NCBI GenBank assembly: GCA_958431155.1 | Contig: OY288106.1 | Span: forward strand, 1,529,362-1,593,361 | Direction: 5' to 3' | From: an uncultured candidatus Porisulfidus sp. | Lineage (GTDB): Bacteria > Pseudomonadota > Gammaproteobacteria > Poriferisulfidales > Poriferisulfidaceae | DNA length: 64,000 nucleotides | Program-made: the position numbers and the translations under genes | Part shown: in pieces, positions 45,502-57,937 of the stretch | How positions within the stretch are numbered: the first letter of the stretch is position 1 | How the letters are laid out: each line of letters starts with the position of its first letter | Notes under the pieces: model-generated | Database searches by the model: none | Told to the model about the DNA's origin: nothing | What the model saw: only the letters and a program-made list of their open reading frames with translations

Positions 45502-47457
45502 TCAGGGTTCGCGTTGCAGCCGGATATTACCACATGCATCCACTTTGGCGCGCCAGTGGAGCGAGATCCGGGTCGTGGCGGTGTCCTCAAGAATAATGGC
45601 GGGACCTTCCACTGCCTGCCCGACCGCCAGTCGGGCGCGCGCGTAGACGGGGACCGGCTGGTTCAGGCCATGCACCGCCGCATGATCGAGAGGGTCTGCC
45701 GGATCCTGAACCGGCCAGGGGGGCAGGACCGGGGGGAAGGACGGATCTTTCAGGCTGAGCCGGAGATTGACCAGTTCCACCGGCATGTCGAGCGTGTAGC
45801 CGTAGCATTCCCGATGGCGTGCATGAAAATCTTCCTGTGTCCGGGTAGTCGAAACCCAAGGCAGGCGCAGGACTTCGGATTGTCCCTCGTAACGCAGATC
45901 GAGGTCGCGCGACTGTTGCCAGGATCGTGATGCCTCATCCCCGATCTCTTCGCGTATCCGTTCGGCAAGTTCGTCGAAACGGCGCTCGATTTCGGAATCG
46001 TCCATGCCCCGAAGGCGACCCGGCACGGTTCGGGACAGTTCCCGTCCCTGTGGTGCCAGCAACAGGCCCAGCGCGGAAAATATCCCGGCGTGGACCGGGA
46101 CCATTGCCTGCGTCATCGACAGTGCATCCGCCAGTTCACACAGGTGCAGGCCGCCGGCGCCGCCGAACGCCATCAGCACGAAGTCCTTCGGGTTGTGGCC
46201 TTGGCGCACCGAGACGACGCGGAGTGCCTGAGCCATGTTTTCATTCACCAGGTGCACAATGCCCTGCGCGGTCTCGTGCATGTCCAGGCCCAGTTCCTGA
46301 GCCAACCGTCCGACCGCCGATTCTGCGGCCGGGACATCCAAAGGCAGGCCTCCCGCCAGGCGGGCCTGCTCCGGCAGCCACCCCAGTACGACATTCGCGT
46401 CGGTCACAGTGGGTTCCGTGCCGCCTCGCGCGTAACAGGCAGGACCGGGTCGACTCCCTGCTGAGCGCGGGCCGACCCTGAGCAGGTGGCCGCTGTCCCG
46501 GTATGCCAGCGATCCTCCCCCGGCCCCGATGGTATGCATGTCCGCCATCGGCACCGACACCGGCCAGCCCCCGATCTTTCCCTTGGACGTCATTTTGATG
46601 GCTCCGTCGATCAATGCCACGTCGGTGGAAGTCCCGCCCATGTCCAGGCTCAGGATGCGTTCGCATCCGGCCTGCTGGCCGACCTGGAGGGCCGCGGCCA
46701 GGCCCCCTGCCGGGCCCGACAAAAGCAGCCGCACCGCGTGTCGGGAAGCCAGCCGAGCCGGCAACGTGGCTCCGTGGCTCTGCATGGTATCCAGCCGGAC
46801 ATTCGGCAGGGACCGATGCAGTTCATCGATGTAGCGACCGACCAGTGGACCGACATAACTGTTGAGCCAGGTCGCCATGCCGCGTTCGTATTCGCGGATT
46901 TCCGGCAGCACTTCGGAAGATCGGGAGACGAACAGGTCTTTTGGCAAGGCTTCCACGATCTGCCGCTCGTGGCGGTCGTCCAGAAACGAGAACAGGAGGT
47001 TGACCGCTACCGCCTCTGGCTGAAGGGCTTCGATCTTCCGGCACAGTTCATCCAGGTCCGCGTCGGTCAGAGGCTCCAGCGTTTTTCCGTCGGATGCGAG
47101 GCGTCCGCCGGTCTCAAGACACAGATCCTCCGGGACGGGCGGCTCCTCGGGGAGGGGCGTCAGGTTGTAGAGTTCGGCACGCGCCTGGCGCCCCAAATCC
47201 AGGATATCGGCGAATCCCCGGTTGGTGATGTAGGCACAGCGGGCACCCTTGCGCTCAAGTACGGCATTGGTGGCGACGGTGGTGCCGTGAACCAGATGGA
47301 AATCCTGCTGCAGGTCGATTCCCAGTTCCCGGAGACCGCGCAGGATTGCCTGCGCCGGGGAATCCGGGTTGGACGGCACCTTGTGAACCCGCCAGACATC
47401 GCCGTCCAGCACGGTGAAGTCCGTGAACGTCCCGCCGGTGTCAATGCCAATCCGCAT
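45502..47457 (-). CDS. hyuA: Hydantoinase A / oxoprolinase family subunit
   Basis: ATP-binding A subunit of the hydantoinase / 5-oxoprolinase / acetone carboxylase superfamily, 651 aa. It has the actin-like phosphate motif RIGIDTGGTFTDFTVLDG, VHGTTVATNAVLERKG, LSGPAGGLAAALQVG, ILSLDMGGTSTDVALID, and HTIGAGGGSLAYRD. Its B-subunit partner is normally adjacent but here is at 10431-11966 on the opposite strand. The gene is followed by the desaturase and is divergent from the chorismatase. The substrate is not known. Confidence 0.88.
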   Translation of the reverse strand: MRIGIDTGGTFTDFTVLDGDVWRVHKVPSNPDSPAQAILRGLRELGIDLQQDFHLVHGTTVATNAVLERKGARCAYITNRGFADILDLGRQARAELYNLTPLPEEPPVPEDLCLETGGRLASDGKTLEPLTDADLDELCRKIEALQPEAVAVNLLFSFLDDRHERQIVEALPKDLFVSRSSEVLPEIREYERGMATWLNSYVGPLVGRYIDELHRSLPNVRLDTMQSHGATLPARLASRHAVRLLLSGPAGGLAAALQVGQQAGCERILSLDMGGTSTDVALIDGAIKMTSKGKIGGWPVSVPMADMHTIGAGGGSLAYRDSGHLLRVGPRSAGSRPGPACYARGGTEPTVTDANVVLGWLPEQARLAGGLPLDVPAAESAVGRLAQELGLDMHETAQGIVHLVNENMAQALRVVSVRQGHNPKDFVLMAFGGAGGLHLCELADALSMTQAMVPVHAGIFSALGLLLAPQGRELSRTVPGRLRGMDDSEIERRFDELAERIREEIGDEASRSWQQSRDLDLRYEGQSEVLRLPWVSTTRTQEDFHARHRECYGYTLDMPVELVNLRLSLKDPSFPPVLPPWPVQDPADPLDHAAVHGLNQPVPVYARARLAVGQAVEGPAIILEDTATTRISLHWRAKVDACGNIRLQREP

Positions 47458-47531
47458 TACCTGCCCGCACCCTGACCCGATGTTAAAATGAAAACTCGTT
47501 TAGAAGGCCGTTGATTTCGGCGTACTGATTC

Positions 47532-48518
47532 ATGTCTTCGAGGTCATCAGGCTTCCGAATCGAGTATTTTCCCGATCCGGTTTCTCCTCAACACTCCGAA
47601 CAAACCATTGTGCGTATCTTATATGGTGCGCGCACGGAGGCGAGCGAATCCGGGCTGCAATTGGGGCTGCCGCCGCTGGGCGCGTCGGCCTTGTGCGAGC
47701 ATTGGACCAGCGACCGCATCGAACGGCGCGGTGAAAGCCGGGGGTTCCGGTTCGTCTGCTTCGGGCCGTGGATGTTTGCATATGCGGTGTTCAGCGAGGA
47801 TTCGTCGGACCTGCAGTCGCTGACCCGACAGGCCTACCGCGACCTGCTCCGGCTTGCGCGCGAACAGGGATATCCATGGATTCTTCGCGTGTGGAACTAT
47901 TTTCCCGACATCACCGGGTCGACCGGCGGTCTGAACCGCTATCAATCCTTCTGCGAGGGACGGCGCCGGACCCTGGTGGAGGACGAGCAGGCTGCTGGAT
48001 TGGCGTTGCCTGCGGTGACCACCACCGGCAGTTGCGCGCCCGGGTTCGCCGTGTACTTCCTGTCAGGGAGGGAAGCCGGGAAGTCACTGGAAAACCCCAG
48101 GCAGACGGCACCTTCGGACTATCCCGAGCACTTGGGACCTCACGGCCCTTCGTTCTGCCGCGGGGTCTCGCATGCAACCGATGGACAGACCGCCCTGTAT
48201 TTGTCTGGAACCGCCAGCATTACCGGGCATGAAACACGCCATCACGGGGATGTGGCGGCCCAAGCCCGGGAAATCCTGCATAACCACGCGGCGGTGATCG
48301 AGCAGGCCCGCATCGAGGGGGCGACCTGCCCGGAGCGGCTGCACGACCTCCCGTTCCAGAAGATCTATCTGGCGAATCCCGGCGACCTCCCGAAAGTCGA
48401 GGATGAAGTGAATTCCGTCATCGGCCGGGAGACACCGCGCTATTTCCTGCACAGCCGTTTGTGTCGGGACGATCTTCTGCTGGAGATGGAAAGCACCTAC
48501 TTACATGAGCCTGCTTAA
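47532..48518 (+). CDS. Chorismatase family protein (FkbO/Hyg5/XanB2-like)
   Basis: A 328 aa protein of the chorismatase family, whose members split chorismate into dihydroxycyclohexadiene carboxylate or 3-/4-hydroxybenzoate. Visible family blocks are VRILYGARTEA, LQLGLPPLG, WILRVWNYFPDITG, RYQSFCEGRRRTL, FLSGREAGKSLENPRQ and LYLSGTASITGHETRHHGDV. A role in supplying 4-hydroxybenzoate for ubiquinone, as proposed for XanB2, is attractive but inferred. It overlaps the HAD gene by 14 bases, so the two are probably coupled. It could equally feed an aryl product not encoded here. Confidence 0.8.
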   Translation: MSSRSSGFRIEYFPDPVSPQHSEQTIVRILYGARTEASESGLQLGLPPLGASALCEHWTSDRIERRGESRGFRFVCFGPWMFAYAVFSEDSSDLQSLTRQAYRDLLRLAREQGYPWILRVWNYFPDITGSTGGLNRYQSFCEGRRRTLVEDEQAAGLALPAVTTTGSCAPGFAVYFLSGREAGKSLENPRQTAPSDYPEHLGPHGPSFCRGVSHATDGQTALYLSGTASITGHETRHHGDVAAQAREILHNHAAVIEQARIEGATCPERLHDLPFQKIYLANPGDLPKVEDEVNSVIGRETPRYFLHSRLCRDDLLLEMESTYLHEPA

Positions 48519-49317
48519 TTTCCCGCATGCCGCCCCCCGGCTCATCCTGTTTGACTGGCATGCCACGCTGGTGGACACGCATGACGCGATGTACCACGCG
48601 GTCGATGAAATTCTCCCCAAACTGGAAGAACTGGGATTGTTCGAGCGAATGATCTCGATCAAGCAGAGCCGGACACTCGAAGACGCCAAGCTGGTTCGGT
48701 ATGTGCGCCAGTACCGGCAGTTGCACCCCAAGGTCCGGCAGGCCCGGAAGATCTCGAGAACCGACATCTTCGAGGTGCTGTTCGGGCACGACCAAGAGGC
48801 CAAGGACAAGGCCCACCGCGCCTTCGATGCCGCGTACCGGACCCACTGCGGATCGGTGACGCCGCTGGAGCCGGACGTCCTGAAGACTTTGGGGCACCTG
48901 CGAGAAATGGAAATTCGCCTGGGACTTTTGAGCAACCGGAACCGGGAATTCATGGAGCAAGAAATCGACGCGCTCGGGGAAAGTGGTTGGCGGGAGTACT
49001 TCGACACAATGGTGTGCGGCGATGACGTGCGCAGGCGCAAGCCCCATCCGGACCAGATCCAGGCCGCGCTGAGTCACGTCGGCGAACGCGCGGGGCTTCA
49101 TTGCTGGTATGTCGGAGACAGCACGACCGATATTGCCGCCGCCTGCAAGGCGGAAGTGGCGGCGGTGTTCTACAACGGGGCAGGTTGGGAGCAAGACTGG
49201 ATCGACCGGATTTTTCCCGGCACCGTGAGTCACCCATACCGTCCGCACGCAGTGGTGGCCAACCTGCACGAACTGCTGCATCAGGTGCGCAGGCTGAAGT
49301 ACGCGGTCTCCGAATAG
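48505..49317 (+). CDS. HAD-superfamily hydrolase with altered motif I
   Basis: A 270 aa protein of the haloacid dehalogenase superfamily. Motif I reads LFDWHATLVDT: the nucleophile D17 is present but the usual second aspartate (DxD) is H19. Motif II (GLLSNRN), motif III lysine (RRKPHPDQ) and motif IV (VGDSTTDIAAA) are intact, and a helical cap lies between residues 25 and 115. The missing acid/base Asp suggests altered chemistry or a non-phosphatase substrate. It overlaps the chorismatase gene, hinting at a joint pathway. Confidence 0.75.
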   Translation: MSLLNFPHAAPRLILFDWHATLVDTHDAMYHAVDEILPKLEELGLFERMISIKQSRTLEDAKLVRYVRQYRQLHPKVRQARKISRTDIFEVLFGHDQEAKDKAHRAFDAAYRTHCGSVTPLEPDVLKTLGHLREMEIRLGLLSNRNREFMEQEIDALGESGWREYFDTMVCGDDVRRRKPHPDQIQAALSHVGERAGLHCWYVGDSTTDIAAACKAEVAAVFYNGAGWEQDWIDRIFPGTVSHPYRPHAVVANLHELLHQVRRLKYAVSE

Positions 49318-49328
49318 CGGGGCGCTTT

Positions 49329-49703
49329 TCAGGAATCCGGGATTTCAAGCCGGGTCTGCCATTCCACGTGCAGTGCGTTTTCTCTCAGGTTCGGCCCCTT
49401 GGGACCGCCGTGCGAGACGCTGTGGCTTTGCGGGCCGTACACGTAGTCCAGATAGGCGAACACCGCATCCGCCAGCCCCACGCAGGGGAGAGTGAAGTCG
49501 GAAGTCACCTGCGGTCGGTCTTCGCCGTCGACCTGGATGACGTGCGCCATATGGTGGGCATGCAGTTTTCCATGATATTCGACGTCGAACAGCACCTTCG
49601 ATACCAGGGTCTGACCTTCATGGCGGACTTCGTCCGGGAAGAGGCCGTGGAATGTGAACAGGGCGAAGGCCATGGCCAGAACAAGCAGTAATATAGGGGG
49701 CAT
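49329..49703 (-). CDS. Small membrane-anchored protein, unknown
   Basis: A 124 aa protein with an N-terminal hydrophobic segment (PILLLVLAMAFALFTFHGLF) acting as a signal or anchor, then a soluble, probably periplasmic, region with a histidine cluster HGKLHAHHMAHV and acidic surroundings. I do not recognise the family. The ATG at 49703 shares a CATG with the divergent small gene at 49702. The 3' end is convergent with the HAD gene at 11 bases. Confidence 0.5.
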   Translation of the reverse strand: MPPILLLVLAMAFALFTFHGLFPDEVRHEGQTLVSKVLFDVEYHGKLHAHHMAHVIQVDGEDRPQVTSDFTLPCVGLADAVFAYLDYVYGPQSHSVSHGGPKGPNLRENALHVEWQTRLEIPDS

Positions 49704-49923
49704 GATATACCGGTTGCAGACGGCCGTTGCCGTATTCGAATTGCGCCAAGAACCACTCGGCATGTGGGATCTGTGGGTGGACGATACTCCGACCCTGACG
49801 TTTCCTTCTCCGGAAGAGGCGGCCCAGGCGGTGGCCGGAAAGGATTCCGGCTATTTCGTTTGGGACAATGACGACTGCGAGGCTCCGGCGGATCTTTCCG
49901 CTTGGGAGCAAGTCGAGGAATAG
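49702..49923 (+). CDS. Small acidic protein, unknown
   Basis: A 73 aa acidic protein (IYRLQTAVAVFELRQEPLG, then SPEEAAQAVAGKDSGYFVWD), with no signal peptide and no recognised domain. GGGGG immediately precedes the ATG at 49702. A strong terminator lies 30 bases after the stop, which supports it as a real short transcript. Its start overlaps that of the divergent gene at 49329-49703. Confidence 0.5.
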   Translation: MIYRLQTAVAVFELRQEPLGMWDLWVDDTPTLTFPSPEEAAQAVAGKDSGYFVWDNDDCEAPADLSAWEQVEE

Positions 49924-49952
49924 CGGAAGGACGGATCCAGCCGTCGCCTAAA

Positions 49953-49986
49953 GGAAAGGCGCCCGAAGGCGCCTTTCCAGTTTTTT
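49953..49986 (+). terminator. Intrinsic terminator after the 73 aa gene
   Basis: An 11-bp stem (GGAAAGGCGCC / GGCGCCTTTCC) with a CGAA loop is followed by AG and six T residues. It also lies 13 bases beyond the amtB stop on the other strand and may help end that transcript. Confidence 0.85.
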
Positions 49987-49998
49987 CAGACAGCCAGA

Positions 49999-51658
<1,660 letters not shown>

Positions 51659-51805
51659 TTAGGCGACCATGCGCCCTATCATATCGCAAGAGGAACAGGG
51701 CCTTAGCGGCCGACCGCACGCAATCGTTCTTCGTCCCCCCTCAAATATTGAACCCCCGTTGCTGCATCTGGAGGCATACTGGGTGCGCCCGCGTTCAAAC
51801 GGATG

Positions 51806-51832
51806 AAAAGGGGCGCTGTGGGCGCCCCTTTT
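51806..51832 (-). terminator. Intrinsic terminator after the second amtB
   Basis: An 11-bp stem AAAAGGGGCGC / GCGCCCCTTTT lies 18 bases beyond the amtB stop on the minus strand. The A/T ends make it usable in both directions. It separates the two glnK-amtB units. Confidence 0.8.
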
Positions 51833-51849
51833 CCGGATGTCGAACATAG

Positions 51850-53593
<1,744 letters not shown>

Positions 53594-53735
53594 TCAAGGA
53601 GGCGCGCGGAGAGACAGGACGCGAAAGCGCCGGCGTCAAGATGCACGACGGACACAAATCCCAAGTCTCGCAGCAAAAAAACGATGCCATGAAGTAATCA
53701 ATTCGGCCGATGGCCTGGATTGCCCTCTGTAATCC

Positions 53736-54836
53736 TCAGCCCGGAGTTGGCAGGTCCGGAGAGGTCCCCTGTAGACCGCTGTACTCATGGCGCAAATGGC
53801 CGACGCGAGTCAGCAGTTCATAGCCTATTGTACCGCTTTTCTCGGCAACGTGCTGAACGGGTACCTGCGATCCCCACAGTTCCACCCAGTCTCCGGAGTC
53901 GGCATTGCTGCCCGTGAGGTCGACGGCAATCAGGTCCATCGACACCCGGCCCAGGGTCGAAAAGCGCTCGGTTCCGATGGCGACCTCCGTCTGCCCGTTC
54001 GAGGCGCGCGGATAGCCGTCGGCGTAGCCGGCTTCGACCAGTCCAACCCGCATATCCGAGGCGCAGGTGTAGGCCGCCCCGTATCCGAGTCGCTCGCCGG
54101 CCCGGCAGTCACGGATCGTCAGCAAGGGGGCCTCCAGGGTCATGACCGGGCGGAGATCGGCGGGAGGGCAGTGGCCCGGCGCGACGCCGTACAGCATCAA
54201 CCCCGGTCGCGTCCAGTCCAAGTGGCTTTCGGGGTAGCGCAGCACGGCGGCGGAATTGGCGGCCGAGCGCTCGCCGGTGCCGGAAATTTCGGCGAGCCGC
54301 TCGAGTTGCGTGCGGGTGGCGGCGTCTCCGGGCTCGTCGGCGCAGGCCAGGTGCGTCATCAACCCGATCGGCTCCGGATTCCAGGACAGCGACTGCAGCC
54401 GCGCTAGGCAGAATTCCGCCTGTTCCGGATTGATGCCGAGACGGCTCATGCCGGTGTTGACTTTCAGCCAGAGCCGAGGGCCCGTGCCGGAGATCGTGGT
54501 TCGTTCCAGGCAGGCGACTTGTTCCTGGTCGTGGACAACCAGGGACAGGCTTCGTTCGACTACCTGCATCAACTCTTCCGGTTCGTGAACGCCATGCAGC
54601 ACGGTGATCGGATCACGAACGCCGCCATCGCGCAGTTCGAGGGCTTCGCCCAGGGTGGCAACCGCGAAAGCGTCTGCTTCCCCGTGAAGCGCCTGAGTGC
54701 AGGCGAGTGCGCCGTGGCCGTAGGCGTCGGCCTTGACGACGGCCATCAGCGAACTGCCGGGTGCCTGCGCCCGCGCCTGTCTGCAGTTGTGAACCAGGTT
54801 AGAGAGGGAAACGCGAACCCGGGCGGGCCGGTTCAT
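53736..54836 (-). CDS. alr: Alanine racemase
   Basis: PLP enzyme that makes D-alanine for peptidoglycan. The 366 aa protein has the PLP lysine in MAVVKADAYGHGA near residue 35, LKVNTGMSRLG and the catalytic tyrosine region LGYGAAYTCASDM, with GRVSMDLIAVD near the C-terminus. The ATG at 54836 overlaps the dnaB stop by 4 bases. The dnaB-alr order is conserved in gammaproteobacteria. The stop lies 244 bases before the second glnK. Confidence 0.95.
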   Translation of the reverse strand: MNRPARVRVSLSNLVHNCRQARAQAPGSSLMAVVKADAYGHGALACTQALHGEADAFAVATLGEALELRDGGVRDPITVLHGVHEPEELMQVVERSLSLVVHDQEQVACLERTTISGTGPRLWLKVNTGMSRLGINPEQAEFCLARLQSLSWNPEPIGLMTHLACADEPGDAATRTQLERLAEISGTGERSAANSAAVLRYPESHLDWTRPGLMLYGVAPGHCPPADLRPVMTLEAPLLTIRDCRAGERLGYGAAYTCASDMRVGLVEAGYADGYPRASNGQTEVAIGTERFSTLGRVSMDLIAVDLTGSNADSGDWVELWGSQVPVQHVAEKSGTIGYELLTRVGHLRHEYSGLQGTSPDLPTPG

Positions 54837-56263
54837 GAGGAGTAGCCAAAATCTTGAGGCGTCTCGCCCTGGTAGTCGTCCGGACTGAGTTGTTCGAACT
54901 GGAAATGCTTTTTGGTGAAGGTCAGGCTCATGGAGAAGCAGCGGCCATTGCGGTTTTTCGCCACTTTCAGCTCGGCATTCGCGACGCCGGGGTTGGGCAT
55001 GTTCTCCTCTTCGGTGGCGTTGTACAGGAACATCACGATGTCGGCATCCTGTTCGATGGCGCCGGAGTCGCGCAGTTCCTGCAGCTTGGGGGCGTCGCCC
55101 GCCTCGCGCTTGGAGCCTTGGCGGTTGAGCTGCGACAGGCACAGTACCGGGGTCTTCAGTTCGCTGGCGATCGCCTTCAATTCCCGGGTGATGATGGCCA
55201 GTTCGGCATTGCGGTTGCTGTCGTTCCGGCCTTCGCCGGGAATCAGCTGCAGGTAGTCGATGACGATCAGGTCGAGCCTGTTGTTGTGGCTTGCGCGAAG
55301 GCGTCGGGCCATGCGGCGGATCAGCGCCGGCGTGGGCGACGATATTTCGTACACGTACAGGTTCGGTCGGGTCAGCAGTCCGAGCGCCGACTCGATGCTC
55401 CTCCAGTTGGCATCGTCTAGGCGTCCGCTGCGCAACTTGGTCTGATCGACCTGGGCCACCATGGCCAGCATGCGGTCGGCGAGCGCCCGGGCCGACATTT
55501 CCATGCTGAAGACTGCGACCACGTCCTCCTCATGCCCTGGAATCCCGCCACCGGCAACGTTGAACGCGATGTTCATGGCCAGGCTGGTCTTGCCCATGCC
55601 GGGGCTGGCGGCGAGGATGACCAGTTCGCCGGGCTGCAAGCCGGACGTTTCGCGATCGAAGTCGCTGAATCCGGTCGGCGTTCCGGTCAGCAACTGTTTT
55701 CCGGGGTTTTTGCGCACCCATTCCTGGCGTTGTTCGATTTCCCCGACCGAGTCGCTCGACGCCTTCCCGATGCGCACGAAATCGTTGTTGCCCCGCCTTT
55801 CGGCGTCGGAGACTTCCAGAATCAGGCGTTCCGCCTCACTTACGACCGCATCGGAATCACGGCCCTGGGGGTCGTTGATCAGGGCGATGATGTTGCTGCA
55901 GGCGCGGCGCAGTTGGCGTTGTACCGAGCAGTTCAGGACGATGCGGACATATTGCTCGATGCGCTCGGACGTGAAATTCTCGTCCGCGACGTAGCGGGCG
56001 TACTCCAGGATATCCGGGTGCTCGTGGTAGTCCGCGTGGCGGCGCAGTTGGTCCGAGGCGGTGACGAGGTCGACCGGTTTCCCCTGGTGCTCCAGGGTCT
56101 GGATCGCATCGAAGATCATCCGGTGGCTGGCCTCGATGAAATCGCTGGCCTGAAGGGCGCCGATCTTGTCCCAGGCGCCTTCGTCGTTGATCAGTGCGCC
56201 GAGCACCGCGCGCTCGGCATCGAGAGGCTCGACGGCGGATAAGGTCGGGGTTTCGTCGGCCAT
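54833..56263 (-). CDS. dnaB: Replicative DNA helicase
   Basis: Hexameric 5'-3' helicase of the replication fork, 476 aa (E. coli 471). The N-terminal domain has VEPLDAERAVLGALINDEG. The RecA-like domain carries Walker A ASPGMGKTSLAMN, DLIVIDYLQLIPGEGR and LSQLNRQGSKREAG, ending QDFGYSS. No intein is present. It is coupled to alr. A 7-bp hairpin (GGCAGGC-ACGG-GCCTGCC at 56299-56316) lies in its leader. TTGACA at 56357-56362 is a -35 candidate, but its spacing to TATAGA is 22 bases, so no promoter is called. Confidence 0.97.
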   Translation of the reverse strand: MADETPTLSAVEPLDAERAVLGALINDEGAWDKIGALQASDFIEASHRMIFDAIQTLEHQGKPVDLVTASDQLRRHADYHEHPDILEYARYVADENFTSERIEQYVRIVLNCSVQRQLRRACSNIIALINDPQGRDSDAVVSEAERLILEVSDAERRGNNDFVRIGKASSDSVGEIEQRQEWVRKNPGKQLLTGTPTGFSDFDRETSGLQPGELVILAASPGMGKTSLAMNIAFNVAGGGIPGHEEDVVAVFSMEMSARALADRMLAMVAQVDQTKLRSGRLDDANWRSIESALGLLTRPNLYVYEISSPTPALIRRMARRLRASHNNRLDLIVIDYLQLIPGEGRNDSNRNAELAIITRELKAIASELKTPVLCLSQLNRQGSKREAGDAPKLQELRDSGAIEQDADIVMFLYNATEEENMPNPGVANAELKVAKNRNGRCFSMSLTFTKKHFQFEQLSPDDYQGETPQDFGYSS

Positions 56264-56452
56264 CCTGTGTCGGATTCTATGGGTTCAGCGGCGCGGAGGG
56301 CAGGCACGGGCCTGCCGTGTTTCGGGACTCTATACTGTCGGAGAAGTGTGCCGTCCTGTCAAGAGAATAACTGGTACAGCAACCTGACGATAACCTAACG
56401 AAAGTTATGGGAAATCCCGTTCAAAACCCGTGGGGTAATTGTGGAAAAGGCC

Positions 56453-57013
56453 TCAGGAGGCCGGTTCCTCCGCCGCTGGAGCCTCTTCCGGCGCAGCCTG
56501 CACTTCGTCCTTATCCGGGGCGGCTTCGGCCTCCTCTTCCTCCAGTTCGACCGGAGTCTCGATCACGCCGCTGGATTCCACGGTGACGTGCACGGTGGCT
56601 TCGACGCCCGAATGCAGATACACTTCGACCGGATGCTCGCCCAAGCTGCGCAGCGGCCCGTCGGGCAGCCGCACCTCGTGGCGTTCCAGTCCTCCTCCCG
56701 CCTCGGTGACGCCCCGCGCGATCTCTCCGGCGCCGACCGAACCGAATAGCTTGCCTTCCTGGTTGGTTTCCACCATGACGGTGACCTTGAAGCCGTCCAG
56801 TTTTGCTTTGCGCTGCTCCGCTGCGGACAGTGTCTCCAATGCTTTGCGCTCCAGTTCTTCGCGGTGCGCCTGGACTTCTACCAGGTTGGCTTCGGTCGCG
56901 TACTTGGCCTTGCCGGCCGGGATCAGATAGTTGCGCGCATAGCCGGGCCGCACGCGAACTACGTCACCCAGCGAACCAAGCCGTTCGATCTTCTCAAGCA
57001 GAATGACTTCCAT
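56453..57013 (-). CDS. rplI: 50S ribosomal protein L9 with acidic C-terminal extension
   Basis: The first 149 residues match L9: EVILLEKIERLGSLGDVVRVRPGYARNYLIPAGKA, the central helix and the C-terminal domain with GSVGAGEIARGVTEAGG. About 35 further residues (to 186) form a low-complexity acidic tail (VELEEEEAEAAPDKDE and similar). E. coli L9 is 149 aa. It ends the rpsF-rpsR-DUF2232-rplI cluster. Confidence 0.96.
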   Translation of the reverse strand: MEVILLEKIERLGSLGDVVRVRPGYARNYLIPAGKAKYATEANLVEVQAHREELERKALETLSAAEQRKAKLDGFKVTVMVETNQEGKLFGSVGAGEIARGVTEAGGGLERHEVRLPDGPLRSLGEHPVEVYLHSGVEATVHVTVESSGVIETPVELEEEEAEAAPDKDEVQAAPEEAPAAEEPAS

Positions 57014-57028
57014 GTTGTTTCTCCAATT

Positions 57029-57937
57029 TCAGGAAATGCCGTTGTCTCCCGCCGCCCGTCGATGCCATCCTAGCAGGTCTTCGACCGCGCCGAGTGTGGC
57101 AACGATCAAAAGCACCTCCTGTAGGCTCAGCAGCAGGATATAAAAGGGAATCAGCACGGCCAGCCGGTAGCGTATCCGGTCCGCCAGGCGGTGCACGGTG
57201 GCGATTCCCGGAAACAGGAACGCCGTGATCAGCGTCAGGGACAGGCCCAGCATGAAGGGGTCCGGGAACCACCAGGTCGCGACGACGATGATCAGAAAAA
57301 TAATGTCCGCAATCCGGCCGTAGCGCGTCGCCCGGAATTCCTGCGCGAAAAAGGACGTTTCCGACAATACGCTCTGCCAAGCACGGGCGAGCAGCAGCAG
57401 CAGGGTGGACAGCAGCGCCAGGCTGGCCATCACCACTTCGGTGCCGATCAGGCTCAGCTGTTCCGTCGGCAGGCCGTGAAAGGGTTCGGGGCGTCCCGCT
57501 TCAAGGGCGGCCTGACGGATGCCTTCCAGCGCGGCGGCCCAGGCCTGGTCGAGATCCAGGGGCAGCCATCCCAGCACCTTGGCTCCGATCCAGGCCCCCA
57601 CGAATCCGCACAGGATCGCCAGGGAAAGGGAGCCGCTCAGGCGCAGGATGGTGGCAAGCAGGGCCGGGGTGCCGAGGAAGATCAGCGGAATCAGAAGCGC
57701 CGAGGAGTCATTTGCGAACAGGTAGTTCAGCGCCGCGCAAGCGACGCCGGACAAGGCCAGGATCAGGGCGGCCTCGCGCAGGGGCCGCATCAGCATCAGG
57801 AAAGCGGCGATGGTGCCGGCGAGCAATATGCCGAACAGCAGCACCGGCACGTGCATCGCCAGCGCCTGCAACAGAATCAGGCCGCCGACGATCGGGAGCG
57901 GCGGTCCTTGCAGGATCCGCCCGAGCGTGGCGAGCAT
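57029..57937 (-). CDS. DUF2232 family membrane protein
   Basis: A 302 aa integral-membrane protein with about eight hydrophobic segments, of the DUF2232 type commonly found between rpsR and rplI in gammaproteobacteria. The final segments (AVLIPFYILLLSLQEVLLIVATLG) precede a short polar tail. Its start shares a base with the rpsR stop (TGATG), and rplI follows after 15 bases. Its function is unknown. Confidence 0.8.
   Translation of the reverse strand: MLATLGRILQGPPLPIVGGLILLQALAMHVPVLLFGILLAGTIAAFLMLMRPLREAALILALSGVACAALNYLFANDSSALLIPLIFLGTPALLATILRLSGSLSLAILCGFVGAWIGAKVLGWLPLDLDQAWAAALEGIRQAALEAGRPEPFHGLPTEQLSLIGTEVVMASLALLSTLLLLLARAWQSVLSETSFFAQEFRATRYGRIADIIFLIIVVATWWFPDPFMLGLSLTLITAFLFPGIATVHRLADRIRYRLAVLIPFYILLLSLQEVLLIVATLGAVEDLLGWHRRAAGDNGIS

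Noticed and set aside
56329..56362. Sigma-70 promoter for dnaB (TTGACA with TATAGA)
   Set aside because: The spacer between the two elements is 22 bases, too long for a normal promoter.
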